DNA from: Pedobacter soli | GTDB lineage: Bacteria > Bacteroidota > Bacteroidia > Sphingobacteriales > Sphingobacteriaceae | Direction: 5' to 3' | Assembly (NCBI RefSeq): GCF_900101435.1 | Contig: NZ_FMZH01000011.1 | Location: 119,833 to 183,832, forward strand | Length of the DNA: 64,000 nucleotides | Shown: positions 15,850 through 23,869 of the stretch, one piece after another | How the letters are laid out: every line of letters begins with the position of its first letter | How positions within the stretch are numbered: position 1 is the stretch's first letter | The notes under the pieces: model-generated | The model's database searches: none | Told to the model about the DNA's origin: nothing | Seen by the model: only the letters and a program-made list of their open reading frames with translations | Made by a program: the position numbers and the translations under genes

Positions 15850-17379
15850 ATGCAAGAAAAAATCATTATCGTCGATTTTGGTTCGCAGTTTACACAACTC
15901 ATTGCCCGCAGGGTTCGCGAACTAAATATTTACTGTGAAATATATCCATACAACAATCTTCCTGAGATTAGCCCCGATGTAAAAGGGATCATTTTTTCAG
16001 GTAGTCCATACTCTGTTCGTCAGGAAGATGCCCCTCAAATCGATCTATCGAAATACCATTTAAAATACCCTTTACTGGCTGTTTGTTATGGTGCACAATA
16101 CATTGCCCAACACTTAGGTGGCGATGTACAGCCTTCTTCAACACGCGAGTATGGTCGTGCAAACCTTAACTTCGTTAACCAGGAAAACAAATTATTTAAA
16201 GGCATTAACATCGATTCGCAGGTATGGATGAGCCATGGCGATACGATTACCAGCATTCCTGATAATTTTGAACTGATTGCCAGTACGGATAGCGTAAGGG
16301 TTGCTGCTTACCACATTAAAGATTCTGATACCTATGCCATTCAGTTTCACCCGGAGGTAACGCACAGTATCGATGGAAAGATTCTTTTAGAAAACTTCCT
16401 GGTAGATATTTGTGGTTGCAGCCAGGACTGGACATCGGCAGCTTTTGTTGAAACTACCATTGCCGATATTAAAGCTACTGTGGGTAACGATAAGGTTGTT
16501 TTAGCCCTTTCGGGTGGTGTAGATAGCAGCGTGGCCGCGGTATTATTGCATAAAGCAATTGGAACCAACTTGCACTGCATATTTGTAGATAATGGTTTAT
16601 TGCGTAAAAACGAATACGAAAGTGTTTTAGAACAATACAAAGATTTTGGACTGAACATTAAAGGTGTTGATGCAAAAGATAAATTTTTAAGCCAGTTGGC
16701 TGGTGTAGAAGATCCGGAGCAAAAACGCAAAATCATTGGTCGTGTATTTATCGAAGTATTCGATGAAGAATCGCACTTAATACAAGATGTAAAATGGCTT
16801 GCTCAAGGTACTATTTATCCTGATATCATCGAATCGGTATCGGTAAAAGGCCCGTCGGCTACAATTAAGTCGCACCACAACGTGGGTGGCTTGCCAGATT
16901 TCATGAAACTTAAAGTAGTAGAGCCACTTAAAACTTTGTTTAAAGACGAAGTAAGAAGAGTTGGTACTGCCTTAGGTTTAGAATCGTTTATTTTAGGCCG
17001 TCACCCTTTCCCTGGACCAGGCTTAGGTATTCGTATTATTGGTGAAGTGACTGCCGAAAAAGTGGCTATTTTACAGGATGCCGATAAAATTTATATCGAT
17101 AACCTCAAAGAAGCAGGCTTATACGATAAAGTTTGGCAGGCAGGAGCAATCTTTTTGCCGGTAAGATCTGTTGGTGTAATGGGCGATGAGCGTACTTACG
17201 AAAACGTAATTGCTTTAAGAGCGGTAGAATCGCTTGATGGTATGACTGCCGATTGGTGTCACTTACCTTATCCGGTATTGGCTAAAATTTCTAACGAGAT
17301 CATCAACAAGGTGAAAGGTATTAACAGGGTGGTATATGATATCAGCTCTAAACCACCGGCAACTATTGAGTGGGAATAG
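15850..17379 (+). CDS. guaA: GMP synthase (glutamine-hydrolysing)
   Basis: 509 residues from ATG 15850; an in-frame TTG five codons earlier is unlikely because it precedes the -7 box. N-terminal class I amidotransferase domain with catalytic Cys79 (AVCYGAQYIA), His167 and Glu169 (QFHPEV). Next comes the ATP pyrophosphatase domain with P-loop LALSGGVDSS (219-227), and last the dimerisation domain with GRHPFPGPGLGIR and the final KPPATIEWE. It makes GMP from XMP using glutamine and ATP in the cytoplasm. All catalytic features are present. Confidence 0.98.
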   Translation: MQEKIIIVDFGSQFTQLIARRVRELNIYCEIYPYNNLPEISPDVKGIIFSGSPYSVRQEDAPQIDLSKYHLKYPLLAVCYGAQYIAQHLGGDVQPSSTREYGRANLNFVNQENKLFKGINIDSQVWMSHGDTITSIPDNFELIASTDSVRVAAYHIKDSDTYAIQFHPEVTHSIDGKILLENFLVDICGCSQDWTSAAFVETTIADIKATVGNDKVVLALSGGVDSSVAAVLLHKAIGTNLHCIFVDNGLLRKNEYESVLEQYKDFGLNIKGVDAKDKFLSQLAGVEDPEQKRKIIGRVFIEVFDEESHLIQDVKWLAQGTIYPDIIESVSVKGPSATIKSHHNVGGLPDFMKLKVVEPLKTLFKDEVRRVGTALGLESFILGRHPFPGPGLGIRIIGEVTAEKVAILQDADKIYIDNLKEAGLYDKVWQAGAIFLPVRSVGVMGDERTYENVIALRAVESLDGMTADWCHLPYPVLAKISNEIINKVKGINRVVYDISSKPPATIEWE

Positions 17380-17500
17380 CTTCCAGTTTGGAGTTGTGAG
17401 TTTTTGGTTTGGAGTTTTTAGTCCAAACAACATAAATAATAGGCTTATGCTGGCAAGGTGGAATAAACTTTGCTGGCATATTTTGTTAAAAACGATAGGT

Positions 17501-18715
17501 ATGAATTTCAAAAAGGTTTATGGATTACTGGTTTGGTCTGCGTTGGTTTTAGCGGCATGTTCGCCTAAAATTAGGACGCCTAAACCCGAAGCAGCTAAAC
17601 CTGTTGAGAAAGAAAAACCTGTTGAGAAAAAACCGGTTAAAAAGTTTGCGCAGGGTGCCAGTGTTTCCTTACTGGTTCCGTTTAAGTTAAGCGAGCTGAA
17701 TTTAAAAACGGCTACCAAAGCAGAAATTGAAAAGTATGCCATGCCCATCGATTTTTATCAGGGTTTTAAACTGGGTTTAGATTCGGCAGCTGCTCAAGGT
17801 CTAAATTTCAAGCTCAATGTTTTCGATACTGACGATGACAATGCACATATTGCTACCTTGTTTAAGAACGATCGTTTTAAGCAAAGCAATTTAATTATAG
17901 GTCCTGTTTTTCCGGATGGCTTGAAATTTATTTCCAACTATTCGAAAGAAAACAATGCACTGGTGGTATCGCCCCTAGCAGCATCGCAACCTGCCGATTT
18001 TAACAACCCGAACCTAATTTCTATTGTAAACAATATCGATTTGCACGCGAAAAAGATCGGGGCCTACATTGCTAAAAACTTTAATCCAGCCAATACAATT
18101 GTGGTGCTTATCAATCCGCGAAAAACGGAAGATGAGCAATTTGCAGCACCAATCCGCACTTATTTTCAAGGCAATACAAAATTCATTGTGCAGGAATATA
18201 CTTCCGCCTATGCTTTCGAAACCAAAATGATCAAAGGGAAACAATACGCGGTGGTGGTAACTTCATCCGATCGTGCTTTTGTGCTGCCTACCATCGAAAA
18301 ACTGTACAAATTAAAACATCTTCCGTCAGGAGGTTATAATATTTCACTTTTCGGGCATCCAAATTGGGTAAAACAAAACTACCCGACTGATAAAATGCAG
18401 GATTTGAATACCATTATCAGCTCATCTTACAAAATCGATTATAAAAATAGCGCGGTTACTACCTTTATTAAAAAATACCGCTATCAATATGGTTTCGAAC
18501 CGGGCGAATATGCCTTTAAGGGTTTCGATATTGGCTATTACTTTGGCCGCTTGTTAAGCACTTATGGCGAAGATTATAAAGATTATCTGGTAAAAGACCG
18601 CTATAAAGGTTTACACAATAATTTTTCGTTCATCCATGATGAAAAATTAGGTTATATTAACACCAGCTTAATGTTGTTAAAGTTTAAGAACTTTGCCTTA
18701 AACATTGTTGAGTAA
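17501..18715 (+). CDS. Lipoprotein with type 1 periplasmic-binding fold
   Basis: 404 residues from ATG 17501; a longer frame beginning inside guaA is rejected because the Met at 17501 starts a clean lipoprotein signal with lipobox VLAAC (Cys20). A Pro/Lys/Glu-rich linker (about 25-50) leads into a domain beginning VSLLVPFKLSEL. NLIIGPVFPDGLKFISNYSK, NNALVVSPLAAS and FKGFDIGYYFGRLL are typical of the Leu/Ile/Val-binding (Peripla_BP_6) and LppC/LpoA-like fold. No transporter genes adjoin it. It may bind a small ligand or, like LpoA, regulate a cell-wall enzyme. Ligand unknown. Confidence 0.75.
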   Translation: MNFKKVYGLLVWSALVLAACSPKIRTPKPEAAKPVEKEKPVEKKPVKKFAQGASVSLLVPFKLSELNLKTATKAEIEKYAMPIDFYQGFKLGLDSAAAQGLNFKLNVFDTDDDNAHIATLFKNDRFKQSNLIIGPVFPDGLKFISNYSKENNALVVSPLAASQPADFNNPNLISIVNNIDLHAKKIGAYIAKNFNPANTIVVLINPRKTEDEQFAAPIRTYFQGNTKFIVQEYTSAYAFETKMIKGKQYAVVVTSSDRAFVLPTIEKLYKLKHLPSGGYNISLFGHPNWVKQNYPTDKMQDLNTIISSSYKIDYKNSAVTTFIKKYRYQYGFEPGEYAFKGFDIGYYFGRLLSTYGEDYKDYLVKDRYKGLHNNFSFIHDEKLGYINTSLMLLKFKNFALNIVE

Positions 18716-18744
18716 ACGATAAATTTCTTCCATCCCAATTATAC

Positions 18745-19905
18745 ATGAGAGTAGACCATCAGATCAGGGCTTTTGAACAGATTTTAAACAGTTACGACGG
18801 AAGTTTGCCTTTACATCGCTTTCTGCCCGCTTATTTTAAGCAGCATAAGCAGATGGGATCCTCAGACAGGAGATGGGCTACCCGCCACATTTATAGTTTT
18901 TTTCGCTTAGGAAAGGCCTTGCCGGCACTCAATAACGAAGAACGTTTAAGTATTGCCGATTTTTTGTGTCACGATACGCTTAGCCTGATTGTAGAGAAGA
19001 ACCTGCCTGATTTATCAAGTGATGTTGCTTTGCCGCTTGAAGAAAAGCTCTTGCGGATTAAGACAAAATATCCTGATTTCGATTTAACACAGGTATATCC
19101 TTTTCATGCGGCGCTTTCTGAAAATGTAGATAAAGAGCAGTTTTTTGCTTCCTTTTTTCAACAGCCTGATTTATTTATCCGTGTGGCTGAGGCCGATTCA
19201 GCCGCTATTGTAGCTAAGTTGCAAGGTGAAAATATTGCTGTAAAAGCCATTTCTAATACCGCTTTGGCATTGCCCAATGGAACTAAACTCGAAACTATTT
19301 TAGCAGAAGGCAGTTACCAGGTGCAAGACCTTTCGTCGCAGCATACAGGCGAGTACTTTAAGCCCAATAAATGGGATAAGTGGTGGGATTGTTGTGCCGC
19401 ATCGGGTGGGAAGACCTTGCTCTTACATAGCTTTGAGCCTGTAATTGAGCTTCTGGTAACCGATCTGAGAGAAAGTGTACTCCAGAACCTGGATGAACGT
19501 TTCCGTTTGGCAGGAATTAAAAAATACCACAAAAAAGAACTCGATCTGTTGCAGAACAACGATCAGGTTTTACACCACTACCAGTTTGACGGGATAATTT
19601 TAGATGCACCATGTACCGGATCGGGCACCTGGGGGCGTACACCCGAAATGCTGACCTTTTTCGATGAACGCAAAATCAATCAGTTTGCAACGATACAGAA
19701 GGGGATAGCTCAAAACGTAGTAAAATACCTTAAACCGGGCAAACCTTTAATTTATATTACCTGTTCGGCCTGTGCAGCAGAAAATGAAGCAGTGGTTAAA
19801 CACCTTACCGATACACTACCGCTCGAATTGGAAAAAATGGAATTGATAAAGGGTTATGAAAATCAGGCCGATACGATGTTTGTGGCAAGGCTGATCAAAA
19901 CCTAG
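18745..19905 (+). CDS. RsmB/NOP-family SAM-dependent RNA methyltransferase
   Basis: 386 residues. The C-terminal half carries the m5C RNA methyltransferase blocks: WDCCAASGGKTLLL (SAM-binding motif I), DAPCTGSGTWGRTPEM with motif IV Cys290, and YITCSACAAENE with motif VI Cys340 as the expected nucleophile. The N-terminal 150 residues are helical (DRRWATRHIYSFFRL), like the NusB-like/RsmF-type leader domain. It probably makes 5-methylcytosine in rRNA. It starts 29 bp after the lipoprotein gene. Which rRNA position it modifies is not clear; the family has several paralogues. Confidence 0.85.
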   Translation: MRVDHQIRAFEQILNSYDGSLPLHRFLPAYFKQHKQMGSSDRRWATRHIYSFFRLGKALPALNNEERLSIADFLCHDTLSLIVEKNLPDLSSDVALPLEEKLLRIKTKYPDFDLTQVYPFHAALSENVDKEQFFASFFQQPDLFIRVAEADSAAIVAKLQGENIAVKAISNTALALPNGTKLETILAEGSYQVQDLSSQHTGEYFKPNKWDKWWDCCAASGGKTLLLHSFEPVIELLVTDLRESVLQNLDERFRLAGIKKYHKKELDLLQNNDQVLHHYQFDGIILDAPCTGSGTWGRTPEMLTFFDERKINQFATIQKGIAQNVVKYLKPGKPLIYITCSACAAENEAVVKHLTDTLPLELEKMELIKGYENQADTMFVARLIKT

Positions 19906-20009
19906 CCATGTTCAAACCAGGATCTGAAATTCTTTTTGAAGTATTTTACCGCTTCGATTAAAACGGCTATTGCTCCAATAATTAAGGTATATTCTTCAAA
20001 GCTGTTCAT
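19902..20009 (-). CDS. Possible 35-residue single-span membrane protein
   Basis: Too short for ordinary gene calls. It reads from an ATG at 20009 (complement) to a TAG at 19902. The product begins MNSFEEYTL, continues with a hydrophobic stretch IIGAIAVLIEAV and ends with basic and aromatic residues (KYFKKNF...WFEHG), so it has acidic N-terminus, one short membrane helix and positive tail. Its stop codon overlaps the stop of the convergent methyltransferase gene by two bases. The composition looks protein-like rather than random, but there is no promoter or homologue I can name. Confidence 0.4.
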   Translation of the reverse strand: MNSFEEYTLIIGAIAVLIEAVKYFKKNFRSWFEHG

Positions 20010-20100
20010 AATGTAATGAGCTTTCTGTTTAGATGAATATACGGAATTTTTGTTACATATTGATGTAGGAATTCCAATTTATTCAGAGGAAAAACTTTTT

Positions 20101-20130
20101 TCGTCATGCTGAACTTGTTTCAGCATCTCC
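20101..20130. repeat. Interspersed repeat TGCTGAAcTTGtTTCAGCA
   Basis: The 19 bases at 20107-20125 are identical to the repeat downstream of ompH at about 1617-1635; arms TGCTGAA and TTCAGCA. It lies just downstream of the marC stop. Confidence 0.6.
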
Positions 20131-20152
20131 CGCTTTAGAGAAAGCCTATATT

Positions 20153-20734
20153 CTACAACCCCGTATTATTCCTGAACAGCTTAATCGCAATAGCCAATAG
20201 AATTACTCCAAATGCCTTACGAAGTATATTTAACCCTGTTTTGCCGAATAGCTTCTCTAAACGGTTAGTATTCTTTAAAACGAAGTACACGAACAGCATA
20301 TTCAGCAAAATACCAACGAGAATATTTTGTGTATGGTATTCGGTTTTTAACGAAAGCAGCGTAGTCATGGTTCCGGCACCGGCAATTAAAGGGAAGGCGA
20401 GGGGCACGATCGAAACCGTTTCAGGTGCTTCTTCTTTAAAAATGGTTAGTCCTAAAACCATTTCCATGGCAATAAAAAAGATTACAAATGAACCTGCAAT
20501 AGCGAAAGATTCTACATCCAAACCAATTACTTTGAGTAACGATTCGCCCAGGAAAAGAAAGAGGATCATTAAGCCTGCGGCTACTAGCGAAGCCTTTTCC
20601 GATTCGATATGACCAGCCTTTCTGCGCAACTCGATCACTACCGGGATGGCACCCAAAATATCGATTATGGCAAACAGTACCATCGTTGTCGATAATATCT
20701 GGCTTAAGTTGAACGTCATAAAATCAGCTTTCAT
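20153..20734 (-). CDS. MarC-family integral membrane protein
   Basis: 193 residues with six hydrophobic segments. VLFAIIDILGAIPVVIEL at the start and VSIVPLAFPLIAGAGTMTTLL in the middle are the two inverted halves of the MarC/YchE family, each with its conserved Pro/Gly signature. The biochemical function of MarC proteins is not settled. The first Met (20734) is used; a second Met five codons later is an alternative. A TACCTTTG element lies 17 bp upstream. The gene is probably monocistronic. Confidence 0.9.
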   Translation of the reverse strand: MKADFMTFNLSQILSTTMVLFAIIDILGAIPVVIELRRKAGHIESEKASLVAAGLMILFLFLGESLLKVIGLDVESFAIAGSFVIFFIAMEMVLGLTIFKEEAPETVSIVPLAFPLIAGAGTMTTLLSLKTEYHTQNILVGILLNMLFVYFVLKNTNRLEKLFGKTGLNILRKAFGVILLAIAIKLFRNNTGL

Positions 20735-20751
20735 AGCAGGGCAATTTTAAG

Positions 20752-20783
20752 CAAAGGTAGCGGAATTTGTATCAATTCCTCAA
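20752..20783 (-). promoter_or_regulatory. Candidate promoter of the marC-like gene
   Basis: On the minus strand TTG (complement of 20781-20783), 21 bases, then TACCTTTG (complement of 20752-20759), which matches the Bacteroidota housekeeping pattern. It lies 17 bp before the start codon. Confidence 0.6.
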
Positions 20784-20798
20784 TCAGTATATTATTTA

Positions 20799-22130
20799 TT
20801 AGAAATAGAACTGGGTACGCAACGTAAGCACATTGTCTTTTCTATCAGCTGTATAACCAGAAATCTGGGTTGATTCATTTTTAATGATATCGTAATACAA
20901 TACAGCTTTAAAATGTGGATTAAAATGGTGTAAAAAACCAAAGCCAAAAGTATCAAAACGAACATCGGCAGGCGAGAGGCCTTTATCGGCCGAAATGTCC
21001 ATCCCCTTAACTTTAGCATTCGGATCGTACCAGTCGTATTTTAAAATCAGTTGATTATCGGTACTGTTTAAGGTTTGTACAAAGGTAAAGTAAGCACCGT
21101 TAAAAGTACGGGTATAAAAAGGTAGCGCTATAGCCTTATTGTCTACAGGATAAGAGCCAGGCGTAGTTGATGTAGTTGAAGTACCGGTTTGTAAGCCTGA
21201 TATTACTTCGGCCCTAAGCTCCGATTTCCAGCTATTGGTTTTGGTTGCCAGTTGTATATCGGCACCATAATACCTTCTCGGGGCCACCTTATTTACGGTA
21301 GCAGCTGATGAATCTTTAACCATTTTCCAGACATTGTTGGTTTGTTCCATTTTGTAGCTCACCGGCAAACGATGATCTAAGCCGCCCTGCAATGTGCTTA
21401 CCCCGCCTGCAATGGTAAAGTTTTTAAAGGCGTAAGTTTTATGGCTTAACCTTAAAATATAATCCTTGCTATTATCAAACTCTCCGTTACCAGCTAAGCC
21501 CTGCCCGTTATAAACACCAAAATCGAGTACAAAATTTTTGAGTTTGGCATCTTTCCAGCGTGGGTTTAAAGTAAAGGTCACCCCAAGATCACGTTCGGTT
21601 TTCATTAAAATCTGCGACATTCTGCCACGTTCCGGAGCTTCTCTAACCGATGATGACAATTGGAGCTCATTACCAAAAGGTCGGCCCGATAAACCCAGCG
21701 TTACGGCCAATATTTTCCATTTGTTTTCGTAATAACGCCCCCAGAAATCGCGTATTGCAACGCCTTGTTCGGTACCATCAAATTGAAGTACAAAATAAGT
21801 AGATGGTGCGCCATCTTCGGTTAACATCATATAATCGGCCCTTAAGCGGCCTCTTCTCAACCTGAACCGGTTATTGGTAAAATCGCCAAAATTTCCACCC
21901 TGAAACTCAGCCTGTGTACCTTTCGATTGTGCCAGCTGAAACTGAGGCTGTAAATAACCGCTAAAAGACAATGAACCATATTTCTTCGAGATAATTAACA
22001 AGTGATTTACGGTTGTCGAATCCATTACATCGTTAATTGTTCTTTGCGCATAACCTTTTGAGGAAATAAAAAGCAATAATATCGTTGCAAAAATGAAAAT
22101 GTGCTTAACAGAAGCAGAATAACGGTTCAT
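20799..22130 (-). CDS. Phosphate-selective porin O/P-like outer membrane protein
   Basis: 443 residues from the Met at 22130, which starts a signal peptide ending SSKGYAQ; an ATG six codons earlier overlaps the -7 box and is rejected. GSLSFSGYLQPQFQLAQ, NRFRLRRGRLRADYMM and the ending KDNVLTLRTQFYF are the usual landmarks of the O/P porin family (first strand, RLRR...R motif and aromatic C-terminus). It probably forms an anion- or phosphate-permeable channel in the outer membrane. No phosphate genes adjoin it, so specificity is uncertain. Confidence 0.82.
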   Translation of the reverse strand: MNRYSASVKHIFIFATILLLFISSKGYAQRTINDVMDSTTVNHLLIISKKYGSLSFSGYLQPQFQLAQSKGTQAEFQGGNFGDFTNNRFRLRRGRLRADYMMLTEDGAPSTYFVLQFDGTEQGVAIRDFWGRYYENKWKILAVTLGLSGRPFGNELQLSSSVREAPERGRMSQILMKTERDLGVTFTLNPRWKDAKLKNFVLDFGVYNGQGLAGNGEFDNSKDYILRLSHKTYAFKNFTIAGGVSTLQGGLDHRLPVSYKMEQTNNVWKMVKDSSAATVNKVAPRRYYGADIQLATKTNSWKSELRAEVISGLQTGTSTTSTTPGSYPVDNKAIALPFYTRTFNGAYFTFVQTLNSTDNQLILKYDWYDPNAKVKGMDISADKGLSPADVRFDTFGFGFLHHFNPHFKAVLYYDIIKNESTQISGYTADRKDNVLTLRTQFYF

Positions 22131-22145
22131 GTAATGATTTTTTTG

Positions 22146-22153
22146 CAAAGGTA
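22146..22153 (-). promoter_or_regulatory. Candidate -7 element of the porin gene
   Basis: Complement reads TACCTTTG, an exact TAnnTTTG, 15 bp before the porin ATG. The -33 partner is not well placed (nearest TTG 22 bp up). Confidence 0.5.
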
Positions 22154-22175
22154 ATTTATTAACAATAATTTAACA

Positions 22176-22207
22176 CAAAAAAAGCCCCGACTTTTGATCG
22201 GGGCTTA
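22176..22207 (-). terminator. Intrinsic terminator of the amino acid permease
   Basis: Arms AAGCCCCGA and TCGGGGCTT around a seven-base loop; on the minus strand it is followed by a run of seven T. It lies 20 bp after the permease stop. Confidence 0.9.
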
Positions 22208-22226
22208 TGGAAAATATCATTTTTGA

Positions 22227-23735
22227 TTATAATTCTGGTTTGGGAGGATCAACAGGATCAACTGTTTTGCCAGTATTTGCTAAAACCGAATGTTTACGGC
22301 TGTAACCAAAGTAAATGATGAAGCCTAATGCTAACCAGCCGAATAACCTTAACCAGTTAGTCCAGTGTAAGCCTAATATCATTAACGTACAGGCAATAAT
22401 ACCTAAAATAGGCAATAAAGGCACAAATGGGGTTTTAAACTCTCTGTGCAAATCCGGATCTGTTTTTCTCAGTACAATTACCGCAGCACACACTAAAATG
22501 AAGGCAAATAAAGTACCGATTGAAGTCATATCACCTACCACATCACCAGGTACAAAGGCTGCAAATAAAGCACAGATTACAAAAATAATCATGTTGGCTT
22601 TGTATGGCGTTTTAAATTTAGGGTGCAAATCGCTGAAAACTCTAGGCAATAAACCGTCTTTACTCATCGAATAGAATACACGGCTCTGACCTAATAACAT
22701 TACCAGAATTACTGAAGAAAAACCTGCAAGAATAGCTACTGTTACTAATTTGGCTAACCAGCCATAACCCGGCATGTAATCAATAATGGCTGCTACAACA
22801 GAAGCTTCGCCACCTTTGGTTCTGAAGAACTCGATAGGTGCCATACCGGTTAAAACGTGAGCAAATAAGATGTATAAAACCGTACATACTGCAAGTGAAC
22901 CTAAAATACCAATTGGCATGGCTGTTTTAGGGTTTTTAGTTTCCTGTGCTGCGGTACTTACTGCATCAAAACCAATAAAGGCAAAGAATACCGTACCTGC
23001 GGCACCCACAATACCCCAAAAACCACCGAAGTTATGGGTTAAGCCTTCTTTATCAACATATTTTGTAGCTTCAGGGATGTATGGTGTATGGTTAACCGGG
23101 TTAATGAACGACCAGCCGAAAGCAATGATTAACAATACAATGGCTACTTTGGTAATTACAATTAATCCGTTTACAAATGCCGATTCTTGTGTGCCTTTTA
23201 TCAATAAAAGACTTAATAAGAAGATAATGAATAAGGCGGGTACGTTCATGATCCCGTTTACGCCACCTTCACTTTGGAATGGAGAGTGACACCATTCGTA
23301 GGGTATGGGACTGACGTGTATAACTTCTGTGAGTAATTTATTAAGATACTCGCTCCAGGCGATACCCACTGTAGCAGCACCCACTGCATATTCTAAAACC
23401 AAATCCCATCCGATAATCCAGGCCATAAATTCACCCATAGTGGCATAAGTGTAAGTGTAGGCACTACCAGAGATTGGAATAGATGATGATAATTCTGCAT
23501 AGCAAAGACCCGCAAGTGCGCAACCAATGGCAGCTAAAATAAACCCGAAAGTTACTGATGGACCAGCACTTTGGGCAGCTGCATTTGCAGTACGAACAAA
23601 AAGGCCTGCGCCTATAATTGCTCCGATACCTAGCGCAACTAACGAACCCGCTGATAGGGTGCGTTTTAAGCTTTTCTCAGATTCGGACGAATCTGCTAAA
23701 AGTTGAGTAATTGATTTCTTAAGAAATAAACTCAT
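22227..23735 (-). CDS. APC-family cationic amino acid permease
   Basis: 502 residues with about twelve to fourteen membrane segments. LGIGAIIGAGLFVRTANAA is the first-segment substrate motif, AELSSSIPISGSAYTYTYATMGEFMAWIIGWDLVLEY is the following block, and GFDAVSTAAQETKNPKTAMPIGI is the typical loop of the CAT/YfnA subgroup. It probably imports cationic or broad-range amino acids with protons. A TACGTTTG element lies upstream (complement 23786-23793). It ends at a strong terminator and is monocistronic. Confidence 0.9.
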   Translation of the reverse strand: MSLFLKKSITQLLADSSESEKSLKRTLSAGSLVALGIGAIIGAGLFVRTANAAAQSAGPSVTFGFILAAIGCALAGLCYAELSSSIPISGSAYTYTYATMGEFMAWIIGWDLVLEYAVGAATVGIAWSEYLNKLLTEVIHVSPIPYEWCHSPFQSEGGVNGIMNVPALFIIFLLSLLLIKGTQESAFVNGLIVITKVAIVLLIIAFGWSFINPVNHTPYIPEATKYVDKEGLTHNFGGFWGIVGAAGTVFFAFIGFDAVSTAAQETKNPKTAMPIGILGSLAVCTVLYILFAHVLTGMAPIEFFRTKGGEASVVAAIIDYMPGYGWLAKLVTVAILAGFSSVILVMLLGQSRVFYSMSKDGLLPRVFSDLHPKFKTPYKANMIIFVICALFAAFVPGDVVGDMTSIGTLFAFILVCAAVIVLRKTDPDLHREFKTPFVPLLPILGIIACTLMILGLHWTNWLRLFGWLALGFIIYFGYSRKHSVLANTGKTVDPVDPPKPEL

Positions 23736-23811
23736 AAAAGTTAGTTGTTGTTTTGATTTATTTGTGAATATAAATTTTTCAGCCCCAAACGTAATTAAAA
23801 ATTACGGAAAA

Positions 23812-23844
23812 GTAAAAGGGATCCTGTTTAAAAATCCCTTTTAC
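23812..23844 (-). terminator. Intrinsic terminator of the pyrophosphatase gene
   Basis: Perfect 11-bp arms GTAAAAGGGAT (23812-23822) and ATCCCTTTTAC (23834-23844), with TTTT following on the minus strand; 26 bp after the hppA stop. Confidence 0.88.
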
Positions 23845-23869
23845 ACTTTTTCTATCTAGGTTTTTACAA

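Noticed and set aside
17336..17500. Long N-terminal extension of the periplasmic-binding lipoprotein
   Set aside because: It would begin inside guaA and bury the lipoprotein signal peptide; the Met at 17501 gives a proper lipobox.
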